Source: Sapria himalayana
Taxonomy: Eukaryota > Streptophyta > Magnoliopsida > Malpighiales > Rafflesiaceae
NCBI GenBank assembly: GCA_029783825.1
Contig: JAREIK010002665.1
Location: 41,441 to 105,440, forward strand
DNA length: 64,000 nucleotides
Reading direction: 5' to 3'
Each line of letters begins with the position of its first letter. Position 1 is the stretch's first letter. The position numbers and the translations under genes are program-made. Positions 12,081 to 24,700 of the stretch are shown piece after piece. The notes beneath the pieces were generated by a model. That model ran no database searches. It had not been told where the DNA came from and was given only the letters and a program-made list of their open reading frames with translations.

Positions 12081-14320
12081 AACTATATGTGTATAACTAT
12101 ATATAAATATTTGTAAAAATATGTAACACTATATAATTAAATATAACTATATGTGTAACTATATACATATATGTATTCATATAATTAAATTAAAATATTT
12201 GTTTATAACATTGTATATATTTATGTATAACTACTTATCACTACTTGTATAAATATATATATATATATATAACTATTTGTTTAATTATATATAACTATTT
12301 ATAACTATATATATTATATATAAAATAATATATAACTATAAATAATTGTATCTTACTATGTGTATGACTTTAAAAGTTTTATTTATAATTATATTTAAAT
12401 ATTAAATTTACATCTTATATTTAATATATATTTGTATATAGTAGTATATAAAAAAGTATTTTACTATATCTATACCTATACATTATTATATGTATAAATA
12501 TATAAAATTAAATTAACAAATATATAAACCTACATGTATAGATATACGTTTAACTATATGTGTAACTATATGTATAATCGAATGTAACAATATTTATAAT
12601 TACATGTATAACAACATACAACATTATGTCAAACTATATATGTATAACTATATATTAATATTTGTATAACTAAATAAATGTCTATATAATTATATATAAT
12701 TATATTTGTAACTATATATACATTTATGTATTAATATAATTAAAGCAAAATATTTTTTTATAACATTGTTTATATTTATGTATACCCACTTATAACTATT
12801 TGTATGAATATATCTATATATAACTATATGTTTAATTATATATAACTATTTATAACTATATATATTATATCTAAAATAATATATAACTATAAATAATTAT
12901 ATCTTACTATGTGTATAACTTTAAAAGGTTTATGCATAATTATATTTAAATATTAAATGTACTGCTTATATTTAATATATATTTGTATATAGTAGTATAT
13001 AAAAAGTATTTTACTATATATATACCTATACATTACTTTATGTATAAATATATAAAATTAAATGAACAAATATATAAACCTACATGTATAAATATACGTT
13101 TAACTATATGTGTAACTATATGTATAATCACATGTAACAATATTTATAATTACATGTATAACAACACACAACATTATGTCAAACTATATATGTACAACTA
13201 TATATAAAAATTTGTATAACTAAATAAATGTCTATATAATTATATATAATTATATTTGTAACTATATATACATTTATGTATTAATATAATCAAAGCAAAA
13301 TATTTTTTTATAACATTGTTTATATTTATGTATAAGCACTTATAACTATTTGTATGAATATATCTATATATAACTATATGTTTAATTATATATAACTATT
13401 TATAACTATATATATTATATGTAAAATAATATATAACTATAAATAATTGTATAGTACTATGTGTATAACTTTAAAAGGTTTATGCATAATTATATTTAAA
13501 TATTAAATTTACTGCTTATTTAATATATATTTGTATATAGTAGTATATAAAAAGTATTTTACTATATCTATACCTATACATTACTTTATGTATAAATATA
13601 TAAAATTAAATGAACAAATATATAAACCTACATGTATAGATATACGTTTAACTATATGTGTAACTAAATGTATAACCACATGTAACTATATTTATAATTA
13701 CATGTATAACAACATACAACATTATTTTAAACTATATGTGTATAACTATATATAAATATTTGTACAACCAAATAAATATCTATATAATTATATATAACTA
13801 TATTTGTAACTATATATACATTTATGTATTAATAAAATTAAAGCAAAATATTTTTTATAACGTTGTTTTTATATATGTATAACTACTTATAACTACTTGT
13901 ATGAATATATCTATATATAACTATATATATTATATGCAAAAAAATATATAACTATAAATAATTGATCTTACTATGTGTATAACTTTAAAAAGTTTAATGC
14001 AAAATTATATTAAATATTAAATTTACAGCTTATATTTAATATATATTTGTATATAGTATTATATAAAAAAGCATTTTACTATTTATATACATATACATTA
14101 CTATATGTATAAATATATAAAATTAAATGAATAATATATAAACCTACATGTATAAATATACGTTTAATTATATATGTAACTAAATGTATAACCACATGTA
14201 ACTATATTTATAATTACATGTATAACAACACAACATTATTCTAAACTATATGTGTATAACTATATATAAATATTTGTATCGCTAAATAAATGTCTATATA
14301 ATTATATATACCTATATTTG

Positions 14321-14377
<57 letters not shown>

Positions 14378-14660
14378 GTATTTATGTATTAATATAATTA
14401 AAGTAAAATATTTTTTTATAACGTTGTTTATATTTATGTATAACCACTTATAACTATTTGTATGAATATATCTAAATATAACTATATGTTTTATTATATA
14501 TAACTATTTATAACTATATATATTATATGTAAATTAATATATAACTATAAATAATTGTTTCTGACTATGTGTATAACTTTAAAAGTTTTATGCATAATTA
14601 TATTTAAATATTAAGTTTACAGCTTATATTTAATATATATTTGTATATAGGTTCATAATA
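12080..14660 (+). repeat. Tandem array of about 550-bp AT-rich units
   Basis: A marker word (TTTGTATATAGTAGTATA and variants) recurs at 12431, 12982, 13530, 14046 and 14640, giving spacings of 551, 548, 516 and 594 bp. Between markers the same order of words is repeated with few differences: GTATTTTACTATA, then AACCTACATGTATA, then AACATTATGTCAAACTA, then CATTTATGTATTAATA. The last unit is lengthened by a (TA)n expansion at about 14325-14364. The array begins inside a partial unit near 12080. It lies between the CACTA 5' end and its coding remnants. Peptides of about 74 residues encoded at 12983 and 13531 are products of the repeat and not genes. Confidence 0.88.
14325..14382. repeat. (TA)n followed by (TATG)n microsatellite
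   Basis: Roughly 20 TA units are followed by several GTAT units within the last unit of the tandem array. Confidence 0.9.
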
Positions 14661-14960
14661 AAAATCACAAAATAATCATATTGTTCTAATAAAAATATTT
14701 ATAACTACTATGCGTATGTTTACTTATAATGAAAATCACAAAATAATTATATTTAAATATTTATAACTACTTTGTGTATATTTACTTATAATGAAAATCA
14801 CAAAATAATTGTATTATTCTAATAAAATTTATAATTGTAATCTAAACAATCCACTTAATTTTGATTACATGTTCATAATAATGCAAATAAAATTTCTAAT
14901 TATTATCTTTGAAGTATAGCACGAGGTTTCCTAAGAGAGGTTAAAACGTATAATGGTTAC

Positions 14961-15622
14961 TGTGTGAATAGTTTTAAATTTCACACTATATTGTATGGTA
15001 GCTACTGGGCAACAGACAATACGAGGGTATGCATTAAAAGATCCGTATACAATGAAACAAAATATGACTATTACGGAATGCTGGTCGAAGTGATCGAGTT
15101 AGAATTTGAAGCCCTCCCGGTGAAAAAAACTATGTTATTCAAATATGAATAGTTTGATCCAACACCACATTTTGATATTATTGTCCATCCTCGATATAAA
15201 CTTGTCGATGTGCACAATAAAAATTAATCAACAAGTATGAACCTTTTGTCTTGGTAGTACAAGCATCACAAGTTTATTATTGTGAATATCAGGGTTAGAC
15301 CGGTCCTAGAAAGTATTGAAAAGTTGTGTGCAGGATAAAAGCAAGGACTCAAATTGATATCCCCGCATTACCAAGTATTGATTTCATAGAACCAGCTTTT
15401 CAAAATGATGATAATGATGTTATAATCGAAGCTGTGGTGGGGGACAAAGACATCCTTTTAGTCGCAACTTCTGAGATGGATACAAGTGGCGATGTAGATG
15501 TTAATGAAAATTTAATTGATTATGAGGAAGAAATGAGTGATGAAGATGAGTTTGAAAATGATGTTACTACATCTGAAGAAGAAGACGAACCAGATTTGGA
15601 TGATTCTGATGAGAATGTGTAG
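14961..15622 (+). pseudogene. CACTA transposase TNPD-type C-terminal part (DUF4216)
   Basis: The frame through 14964-15152 reads like the DUF4216 domain found at the C-terminus of plant CACTA TNPD proteins: FKFHT, YGSYWATDNTRVCIK, YNETKYDYYGMLVEVIELEF and LFKYE. It then stops with TAG where the family usually has tryptophan before FDPTPHFDI. The family's continuation is still recognisable after the stop (FDPTPH, VHPRYKLVDV). After a shift, a second frame at 15326-15622 reads CRIKARTQIDIP followed by a strongly acidic tail (many D/E, about residues 50-98). The N-terminal and catalytic parts are not present upstream, where the tandem array lies. This is a transposase remnant, not a host gene. 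Confidence 0.85.
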
Positions 15623-15697
15623 ACAGTGAGTTTTATGTTATTTTTATTTTTGTTAATCATTTTTGTTTATTATCATTGTCATATATATTTTTTATAG

Positions 15698-17576
15698 GTA
15701 TGGCATGTGGAGGAGGTAGAGGCAGCACATTGCAAGGTTGTATGAGCTATGGTATAGGCAGCACGACCTCATGTATGCCCGAAACTGGTAGAGGGTCATC
15801 GGTGGTAGAGATGCCACAGCAGACAGAGAAAGTTGTGAATATACCACAGCAGTAGTATCAGCTGACTGATCCACATAATGGTCATGAGATTTTGATGAAT
15901 GATAAATAGATGTGGGAGGGAGAGGATGGAGAGGATGGAGAGGATGGAGATATCGAAGAATCTTCCTCAGAGCACCCTACAGACAAGAGTCTCCCAATTG
16001 CTCATTTTGATCCGACAATTGATAATCCGTAAGATATAAAACTTAACAAATTATTTATCAATTTATTAATTTATTTCTTACTTAATAATAATTTTTTTGT
16101 TACAGGATGAAGTTAGAGTCTTTTGGTTTCATTTATAGGGTTCTGAGGATAATTTTCAGGAAGTCCTTTAAATCTAATGGACATAATTGGAAGTCACTCA
16201 CACATAGAGACCAGTTAATGATTTGAAAAGAATTTAAGATAAATATTATTACCTAAAAATTTTTACATTTTTTATTTATTCTTTTGTTCACTAATTAAAA
16301 TTTATTTATTTATAATTACAGAAAGTTTATAGGTGGATACAACTAAAGGAGTCGGTCAAAAGTGTATTCTATAAATATGTTGTCAATCAATATAAAGACA
16401 CCGTGTACGAGATCAAAGATAAATGACTAAAGAAGAAAGAAAAAGATTCGAGTGTCCCGGATCATGTTTTTGAGGAGTGGCGGAGAAGATGAGAAGATCC
16501 GAATTATAGGAAGATGTGTGATAAACAAAGCGACAATCATCGCTTAGAGTGGGCTGGAGAGAGTAGTGGCATGTCTACACACACTTGTGGATCTCACTCT
16601 ATGCGTGAGCACGAACGAGCATTGGTATTATTTATAATTTATACTTTTTATGTTTTATTACTTTATGAATTGTGTTCAATTAGGCCTAAAATCATTTCTC
16701 ATAAGAAACTTTTTTCAATATAATTAACGTATGTATTGTGTGTAATTATAGACACGCAAGGAGGGTAAGAAGCCCAATGCTCCTCGCTTATTCAGATACA
16801 CACACACGAAGGCTCATGATGATCAGACTTTCATTAATCAGAGATCTCGTGCAACAAATATAAGTTTAAATAAAAAAAAATAATAATCTTTTTTTTGTTT
16901 GAATATAAATTGAAATACTTTTCGAACATTTTTATTAGGTTAGATATGAAAAAATATTAGCTACTGCGACTCAAGCATATTCCCAGTCTACTTCAGGTTC
17001 ATGTGATAGTGCAACAGGTAATTCTCATTCATCAGCTCCACCAATTGATGCGAATTAGATTTGGTATGTGGCTGTTGATGGCAAGGAGAAGATTCTCGTC
17101 TATGGCGTTGGTTCGTCGACATCATCATTCTACTCGCATAGACGACCAGACTATGAATCTGAATTTTTAGGACCAATTTCAAATTTATTCTTGAAGATAG
17201 AGAAATTTCAGGATGAGATGCAAAATTCGATACAATTTCAATTTTCCGATACCGAGCGAGGCATGATCGACTATGGGGATGATAGGGATGAGTTGCGAAT
17301 GTGTTTTGACTGGCTTACAAAGAAGTTTCAGAAACGAGGACTGCAGTTCAACCCTGATGATCTACCTCAGATTGTTTGGCGTAATACTATAGCTACCGCA
17401 TCTACTCCATATGAATCAAAAATAGGAAACATAATGTATAAAATACTTTACACTATGCATGCTATCTATTTTACTATAGGCATGCTAAGCATATATCAAT
17501 CTAACATCAGACAATTTTGGAAAACAATAAGATGCATAATCATGTATTTGAAAAGGAGCAATGATTCTATTTAGGA
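15698..17576 (+). pseudogene. CACTA second gene, Ptta/En/Spm-type, multi-exon pseudogene
   Basis: A series of short frames with plausible plant splice sites resembles the Ptta/En/Spm transposase family. The first coding exon starts with ATG at 15700 just after an acceptor (TTTTATAG). It is Gly/Ser/Gln-rich and ends with an EDG-rich minisatellite near 15915-15950. Later pieces match the family order: FKSNGHNWKSLTHRD (exon from about 16107), EEWRRR with EDPNYRKMCDKQS (16321-16620), SHTCGS-type sequence with SMREHERAL, then KPNAPRLFRYTHTKAHDD (from about 16751), and VYGVGSSTSSFY (17068-17150). Acceptors TTACAG and TTATAG precede the exons, and one donor appears mutated near 16858. In-frame stops occur at 15853, 15907 and elsewhere. 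The C-terminal stretch 17200-17576 is open, but I do not recognise a domain in it. Confidence 0.75.
15913..15951 (+). repeat. 9-bp coding minisatellite
   Basis: GGAGAGGAT is repeated about four times and encodes a Gly-Glu-Asp run within the CACTA second gene. Confidence 0.85.
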
Positions 17577-17840
17577 ATATAAAGCAAATAATCTTATACA
17601 TATTGGATATTCAGACTTTGATTTCCAATTAGATGAGGATGTGAAAAAATTTAATCTTGAATTGTGTTAACTTGGGAAGTAGAGTCAAAAGTTAAAGAAT
17701 TATTAATCTTGTATTATTGATTATATCATAAAAATCAAGCATATGATATTTTTAGATGTCACTAAGGAAGCTATATAACTTTAACTTTTTTACATGTCTA
17801 ATTATTCATTATATACAAATGCCTATTACACATTATTATT
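17577..17840. other. Spacer after the CACTA coding remnants
   Basis: AT-rich DNA that contains no recognisable CACTA terminus. It ends in the presumed target site of the element at 17841. Confidence 0.6.
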
Positions 17841-18337
17841 AGGGAGAATTATGTATTAAGGTGTTTTCCTAAAAATCTTTAACATTAAAATAAAAATTTT
17901 GGTATTTTTAAAGGTCAAAAACTAAAAATAAAGTAAAAATAATGTTACTCGATTTCATAAGTCTTAAAATACAATTGCCCCTCCCCTGCCCCTAGCCCCT
18001 TGCCCACGCCAAAACCCCCACCCCTCTCATCCTCGTTAATCTGCCATCACCTCTCACCCCTCTCTTCCCACCCATCTCCCGCCAGCCTTTTCCACGAGCT
18101 CCTTCATGGAGCTCCGTCGAGCTCAATATGGAGCTCCAGTGAGCTCCACGTCAACCTCACTAGAGCTCAACAGAGCTACGCAAAGGAGTTCATGGTGAAG
18201 TGCTTGGGTTAGTTTAGGACTTAAGAATTCAGGTGACCTTATTTTTAATTTATTTAGTTGACTTTTATAAGCATATCAAAAATTTAGTTTCTAAATATTA
18301 AAAATTTTTGGAGAATCACCTCAAAACACAATTCTTC
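17841..18337. mobile_element. Mutator-like element with long inverted repeats and GC-rich cargo
   Basis: The first and last roughly 95 bp are imperfect inverted repeats. Shared words in order are GAATT, a GGTG.TT block, CCTAAAAAT/CCAAAAATTT, TTAACATT/TTAATATTT and TTAAAGGTCAA/ATAAAAGTCAA. A 9-bp flank, ATTATTATT (17832-17840), is matched by ATTATTATA (18338-18346) on the right, as expected for a MULE, though it is low in complexity. The interior (about 17975-18200) is sharply different from its surroundings: C-rich, then several GAGCTC/GGAGCTCC words. It has a 70-codon Ser/Pro-rich frame (18000-18212). That is the look of a Pack-MULE carrying a captured gene piece, but the source is not identifiable here. 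Confidence 0.6.
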
Positions 18338-18346
18338 ATTATTATA

Positions 18347-20083
18347 ATAATAGAGTAGTTATATATTCGAAAGTGGCAAAAATCCACAAGGCAAAACACA
18401 ATCATAAATATCATGTAATAATAAAAATTATAAAAGAGATTCTGATAAAAATTACACTGACAAACAATTTGACAAATCCTTTTACAAAGACTTCTAAATT
18501 AAATTTTTAAGACGTGGGATCTTGTCACTTTAAATTCAATAGAAGATTTTTGAAATTTATTTATCCTAATTCTTTTTTGATTTACATATTTTTCTTCTCT
18601 TAATAAAATATTAAGATGAGCAAAATTAATAGAAATATCACATAGGATTAAAGATGTTAGAAGCTTAGTTTTGCAAATTGGAAATACATGGTTTAATTAA
18701 ATGTGAATTACTATATAAACACATTACTACAAGACATACATTACATTCAACATATGCAACAATTAAATTATGACAAATAAATTCAAGCAAGACGGTGAAC
18801 TAATTACCAATATGATAGATGCAAAAATCAATGAGAATTAAAGGAAACAAAGAAAAAAACAGACAATAAATCATATGCAGATTTCTGTGCGTGACAACTA
18901 AGCAGCATGCTTGAAAATTTCAAGTGCCATTCACAAAATTTAACCAAGTAAATAAGCAAGAAAAGCTGGTTGACTGCAGTTGCACACTTAAATTAAATAA
19001 TAAATAATTCTAGGGCACAACCCTACTGGTTTGATTAGGGCACTAACCTGCGTGTTTGATTAGAGAGCAAGGCAGTTAGCATAATTATGGCAAAAACTTA
19101 TAGCTTGCTTAGAATAACATTACTTGGACAAGGTCACATCACAACCCAAGCTTAACTGAACTTTTTTATTAATAATTATTGAATCATGAGTAAATATAAA
19201 TATTTATCTTGATATGGGTATATACATAACTTTAATTTACCTTAAAAGCAGACAAAAATTAATGCTTTATATTTGTATAAATCTTTGATAAACTAGCATG
19301 TAATTTAAGCAATAAATTCAGAACTAAATCAGATTTAAATTTCATAAATCAAAAATAAGTATTGTCACATTAGCTGGTAAATATAGCTATTATTATGTTT
19401 TTACAGCAATTTTAGGGAATTAATGCAAGATTTTACTTACCTAATACCTCTAAATTTTATAATTACAATTATTTTTTGAAATTATTTCTAGACAACCATA
19501 TTAGACTTTATTTTTATTTTTAATTATTGAATCATATTAACTTTTGTGTGTAAGTAAATATGTGTGTGTGTGTGTGTGTTAATATGGGTATATATGCACA
19601 CACGTATAATACTTTAATTTATCTTTAAATAGTTAACCAAAACTTAATTTATGTTTTTTTTCTCATATATTTATGGATTTTTGCTATGCTTTGGATAAAC
19701 TAGTTACTAATTTAAGCAATAAATTTAAAATGAAAATACAAAAAAATTAAGATTAAATCTGTCAAAAATCAAAAAATGAACAGTTTTGATCAAAAGTTTA
19801 TTATTTAAATAAAGTATCTCCTTTTATTATCATCAATAATTTTTCATTTTTTCTACAATATAGTTATTCTATTGTATTTATTATTATTATTATTTACTTT
19901 AAATGTCACCTTTAAAATTGTGGTAATTATCTTTTATTAATCTTATTAGAGCGTTTACAATCCACTCTCTATTTCTTTATTTTTAGCTAATTTAATTAGC
20001 CAAACATAATAAATTCTCTCCAACTAATTCTCTATTTCCAGTTTACACATGTCTCAACAAACGTGGGAGCTATTTGAGCTATC
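18347..20083. other. AT-rich spacer, nothing recognised
   Basis: No frame above background and no element ends were seen. A (TG)n microsatellite lies at about 19557-19580. Confidence 0.6.
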
Positions 20084-20086
20084 TAA

Positions 20087-20384
20087 GAGCATCTCTAATA
20101 ATATTTAACAAAATAGCTAATCAAAATATATTTAAATGCTATATTTACTAATTTAGCTATCAAGTTTTTAGAATACACTCCAACCATTGTCTATTTTACA
20201 CGTAACTTAGAATATTTTAAAAAAAGTTATACATATAGAGAGAAAAAAAAGAGCATTTAGAGAGCACAAATGATTCAAAATTTATTGAGCAAACTAAAAA
20301 AGAGTGGAATAAAGAGTGAATTTGAGAGAATTTTTATTATTTGGCTAGCTAAAATAGCTAAAAATAATGTCAGTTGAGATGCTC
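20087..20384. mobile_element. Tourist/Harbinger-like MITE, 298 bp
   Basis: The element has GAGCATCTC at its left end (20087) and GAGATGCTC at its right end (to 20384). It is flanked on both sides by TAA (20084-20086 and 20385-20387), a TTA/TAA-type 3-bp target duplication. Inside are further mirrored words (AATAGCTA/TAGCTATT). It has no coding capacity. A weaker, related inverted sequence begins near 19949, so a second degenerate copy may lie next to it. Confidence 0.75.
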
Positions 20385-20387
20385 TAA

Positions 20388-22202
20388 ATTGTATCTCTAC
20401 CTTATTTTCTATATATATATATATGTTTGACTTTAAAATTATTAAAAGTTGTTTGCATAGAGTGTGGTGGGAGATACTCTTACAACTTATTGTTAATTTG
20501 CCATATGTATATATATAATTTTATCTTTTTTATTTGTTTTACTTTTGTTCTCTACCTAGGGCAGGTACAGTACTTGAATTCATTTTTTCTTATAGGATTA
20601 AATTTTTTATTTTTTAATTATGGCAGGTCCTAGTTTCATACAGGTTAGAAAATTTGATTTTATAAACAAATAAAGATTTTTAATGGCATGTAAAGATTTT
20701 TGATTTGGTAATTTAACTCTGCATAAATAAACTTAATTTAGGTAATTTAAATTTGGTAACTTTATTTAGGATGTATAAAATTAATGCAAAGTAAAAATAT
20801 TTGAAACTCGTTGAGATTGGGCAACTCGGGAGCAGTAGCCGAATCATAATCAATTATAAAACATTAGTTTAAGTGGAACGGGGAATAGAATAAAAAATGT
20901 GAAGTAAAAATAAATTACAAAGAAGAGTAATTTATGGCTATGGCGGATTAGGTGAATGTGTGGATGACTTATCCACAGCAGTTATTATTTATCATCAAAA
21001 CAGTGAAATTATCAAATCAATTTTTCATTTTGAATTTATTCTGCGTACACATAACTGATAGTCGAGGTGATTTCATTCTGGATTATCCACTTGGCATGTT
21101 AATTTAATATCAATCAATCAATATGAATTCTGGCAATTAAATGCTTAAGGGAAGCGGCTTGCCACTTGCATGAATCACGTGGAGATGCATGCAACTTTGG
21201 GAAATATTAATTATTCTAATAAATAAAATATCAAATATTAAAAAAAAATGATTAAATAGAAATAATCATAACCGCAGTAAATTTCTTAAGTCAATCAACC
21301 CTGATAAATATTAAATAAACTATTTACTAAAAAATGTGCAAGTGAATTCAATCGACTCATAACATAGCCAAAAGCCATACAAAGTAGAACAAGCTTAGAT
21401 AGTACTCAACATTTAAAATAAGTAAAAAACAGCAAAAAAGTTGATAATTTATCAAAATAAGAAATAAATTCTATAATGTTAAGAGTTGTACGTGGCGTTA
21501 GAAGGATTAAAGGGTTTTTGATCCGATTTAGAATCGTTTGATCCATTTGGTTGGTAATATGCCAATAGTGATAAGATAAAAAATTTGAGATTATCAAATA
21601 AAAAAAAATAACTGGGTGGTCAGCAGTATGAATTATATTTGGAATACAAGGGAAATATATTATAAAAGGATGATTATCTAGGTACATAACCAAATACAAG
21701 AGAATGGACTGGTATGTAAATTGCATGATCTAATTCAACAAATCATTTACTTTCAACAGTAGTCAAGCAAGGAGGTGTCCTCGAACCGAATGTACGGGCA
21801 ACTAAAACTAAAAGATGCTTCAATTAAATAACAGCATCTTTCAATCAGACCCCTACATTTCTGATTAGGGCGGGATGACATATCAGATCATTTAAATTGA
21901 TAATTAGCTTAGCTTTTATAACTTTTTGTTGCTTGACAGCTCATCCATGCATGTAGATAAGTAAAATGTGGTATCAAAATGAGATATTCGATTTCTAACA
22001 GGAGGAATGCATTTCTAGAGCCCATTAGAAATTCTTGAATTTACAAAACAATATTAATAAATTATGGTTTGGTGCTATATTTTAAATAATATTTTAAAAA
22101 AATTCATTCATCTTTTTATATTTTTTAAAAAGTAAATTAAAACTTATGTATAAATAAATGTATGCATATAAACATATATATATTATATATAAACCTACAT
22201 AT
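20388..22202. other. AT-rich spacer
   Basis: This contains a short (AT)n tract near 20411 and a 106-codon minus-strand frame at 21406-21726 that is rich in Ile/Leu/Tyr and shows no family motif. I regard that frame as chance. No transposon ends were recognised. Confidence 0.5.
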
Positions 22203-22402
22203 AAATCTATATATACAGATTTCTATATATAAGTTATCAAAAATGTGTATTTTTATAGTTTTATGTAGATAGGCTTAATGTGTGTGTGTGTGTAATATAT
22301 GTATATGTATATAATGTATATATAGTGAAATCTATATATACAGATTTCTATATACAATTTATCAAAAATGTGTATTTTTATAGTTTTATGTAGATAGGCT
22401 TA

Positions 22403-22439
<37 letters not shown>

Positions 22440-22490
22440 ATATATATGTATATGTATATAATGTATATATAGTGTGTACATATAAACATG
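22203..22490. repeat. 125-bp direct duplication with (TG)n expansion
   Basis: The segment starting AAATCTATATATACAG at 22203 recurs at 22328 and ends in a TG run in both copies: about 7 units at 22279-22292 and about 16 at 22405-22437. Confidence 0.85.
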
Positions 22491-22780
22491 CATAATATAT
22501 ATATATATATATATTGGCACACTTAAATAATTTATACTTAATTATTAGTTCATTGTATGTTTCTTTTCAATATTATTATAAACAAAACAAATACATTTAA
22601 TATGACTAGGCGCCATTACATTTTTTTAAATAAATGGGAAAATTGTGAGTTCATATCCCTACTCAAAATATCCTTGCGGGTATTTATTTCATGTGTTAAT
22701 AAATTATGAGTGACTTTTATCCTAATCCTCGAATCATAGTAATATTGTTCCTCTTTAAATTGATGAATACAAAGGTGTAG

Positions 22781-22799
22781 TTTTTTTTTTTTTTTTTTT
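22781..22799. repeat. T19 homopolymer
   Basis: Nineteen consecutive T. This could be the tail of a minus-strand retroposed sequence, but nothing adjacent supports it. Confidence 0.85.
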
Positions 22800-23511
22800 G
22801 CACTCAAATACACTAAGCTCTAAATGTGGTTTTTATGTTCATCAAAAAGTATAATCTAAAGTCACATTAAGATAATCACAATGATGTGTAGTTTTATTAT
22901 ATTATTTTAGTTTAGAAAATAATATTAGGTGAGTTTTTTTTTTTGAAATGTCAACTACACATGATGATTTTAAATTTTAAAATATCAATAATTATGTTTT
23001 AGGAACATAAAATGTTGGGTTGGCATGTGGTACACCAACTCAAAAATATGAATTTTGATGTATGCATTTATGTCAGCCAAAATTAATATACATTTGTCAT
23101 GAAAACAAAGCTGGGGATGGTGACTGTGAAAATTGTCATGACCAACTACAGCACTAGTGGTGGAATTTGTAGCTGACAATGATGCCTGCAGTGGTTGACA
23201 CAACCAATAATGATGGATTTTCAAGTGGTCGCACCCAACGATGATACATGTGGTAAAACTCACGGTGGCAAAGGCTAAGATCAGTAGAGATAATTGCCAA
23301 GGGTACAAACCATGGTAGTTTTTTTTAATTTTATATTTTGTTTGGGGACCCACCCCAATCATTTAAACCATGTAGATTTGACCCAATTCAGGGCAGTAAC
23401 CCAAGCCCTAAAAATCTTTTTCAAAAGTAAAAGGTTTAAAGTGCCCTAAAACCAATATTGTTTGAGTGTTCAACATTCGGATATACATGATATTTAGTCA
23501 TCATATATTTG

Positions 23512-23548
<37 letters not shown>

Positions 23549-24700
23549 GGCATGTGAATATATATAGTGTGACATGTGAATGCATGTAGTCGTTGATGTG
23601 GTGGCATACATTTATATATGTATAATAACTAGTATGATAGTTATGTGCCGAAGGTGAAAGCTAGTGAAACCTTTTCATATTTTACAAAGTGTATGATCTG
23701 CTTAAAATAAAAATCCTCAATTTTAAAATATCTAAGTGGGTGATTGAATTCATTTAGAATGATTCTCATGGTTTTATCACTGGTTTAAAGGATATATATA
23801 TATATATAATTATTATTATTATTATTATTATATATTATTATTATTATTATTATTATTCTGTAGTATTTATATTAATTTTTCATACAAAAAAATTATATCT
23901 ATAATGTTTTGTTTTTCATATCCTTCACACAATATTAAATTCTTTTTTATAAGTAATTTTTATTATCCTAATGTTCCACAATTACAAATTGTGTATTTTA
24001 TCTTTGCATGCTTTATTTTATTGCTAGTGTATAATATAATTGAAAATATCTTGCCATTTTAAATCATGGCTTAATCCTTTCCTTTGCATATTTTGTTGTA
24101 ATTTCCTTTCCTTAATATATCATGTTTCTATTGCCCAAGGATTTTTCTTGCATTTCATCTTCAAGTTCTGTCACATGTTTATCATTTGTACCTTCAGTCA
24201 AGTTAGTCTCTCACAAATCCAGATTCTGCACTAGATACATTGCCTCGGCAAATGGAATAATTATCTCTATTTTTGTAAATATAGAAATTTGTATAGGATA
24301 TTGTTAGGGCATTATTTGGGCTCTCTACTCTTGATTATGTGACATTGTTTAACGATTACTTGTAGCCCTAGAATTAGTCATCTTGTAAATTCTACCAATT
24401 TCAGTGATACATTCATTCATAATTTCCCTTTTCGTTTTATCTTTTCTTTTAGTTGATTGCCCTAGTGCTTTTTCTTTAAAGTCTAATGGATATTCTTTGC
24501 ATTCACCTATATATCTATCTAGTCCTTTCTATTGTCTTTAAGTGTATATAGTTCTAGCTAGATGATCTTTGCATAGCATAGATATGTGCTTTTTTTTATT
24601 ATATATATAGGTTCACTCATCAACTGTCTTAGTGATATGCCTCTTAGAAAATGATTATCCCGTACTTTCTTTATTCTTCAACACTCACTCACTTAAAAAT
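22800..24700. other. Spacer with microsatellites and one unrecognised frame
   Basis: It contains a minus-strand frame of 125 codons at 22985-23362 with no recognised motif, a (TG)n tract at 23516-23543, an (AT)n tract at about 23793-23808 and an (ATT)n tract at about 23809-23857. Composition shifts gradually toward that of the following block. Confidence 0.5.

Larger units (their letters stand above)
9995..17690 (+). mobile_element. CACTA (En/Spm) transposon, 5' end found, 3' end not found
   Basis: The element starts with CACTACTAAAAAT at 9995, the canonical CACTA terminus. A subterminal zone of repeated TACCGACCA/GGTCGGTA motifs runs to about 10780. Downstream, in the same orientation, are the two gene types expected of the superfamily: a TNPD-type C-terminus (about 14961-15622) and a Ptta/En/Spm-type gene (15698 to about 17576). 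The space between is filled by AT-rich DNA and a tandem array, so most of the TNPD coding sequence is absent. I did not find the matching ...TAGTAGTG end or a second subterminal zone, so the right limit is only the last recognisable coding sequence. Confidence 0.8.

Noticed and set aside
12983..13755. Two similar 74-codon frames rich in Tyr/Ile
   Set aside because: They are translations of successive tandem repeat units with no codon bias. Repeat products, not genes.
22985..23362. 125-codon minus-strand frame
   Set aside because: No domain, no splice or promoter context, and low-complexity flanks. Treated as chance unless a homologue is found.
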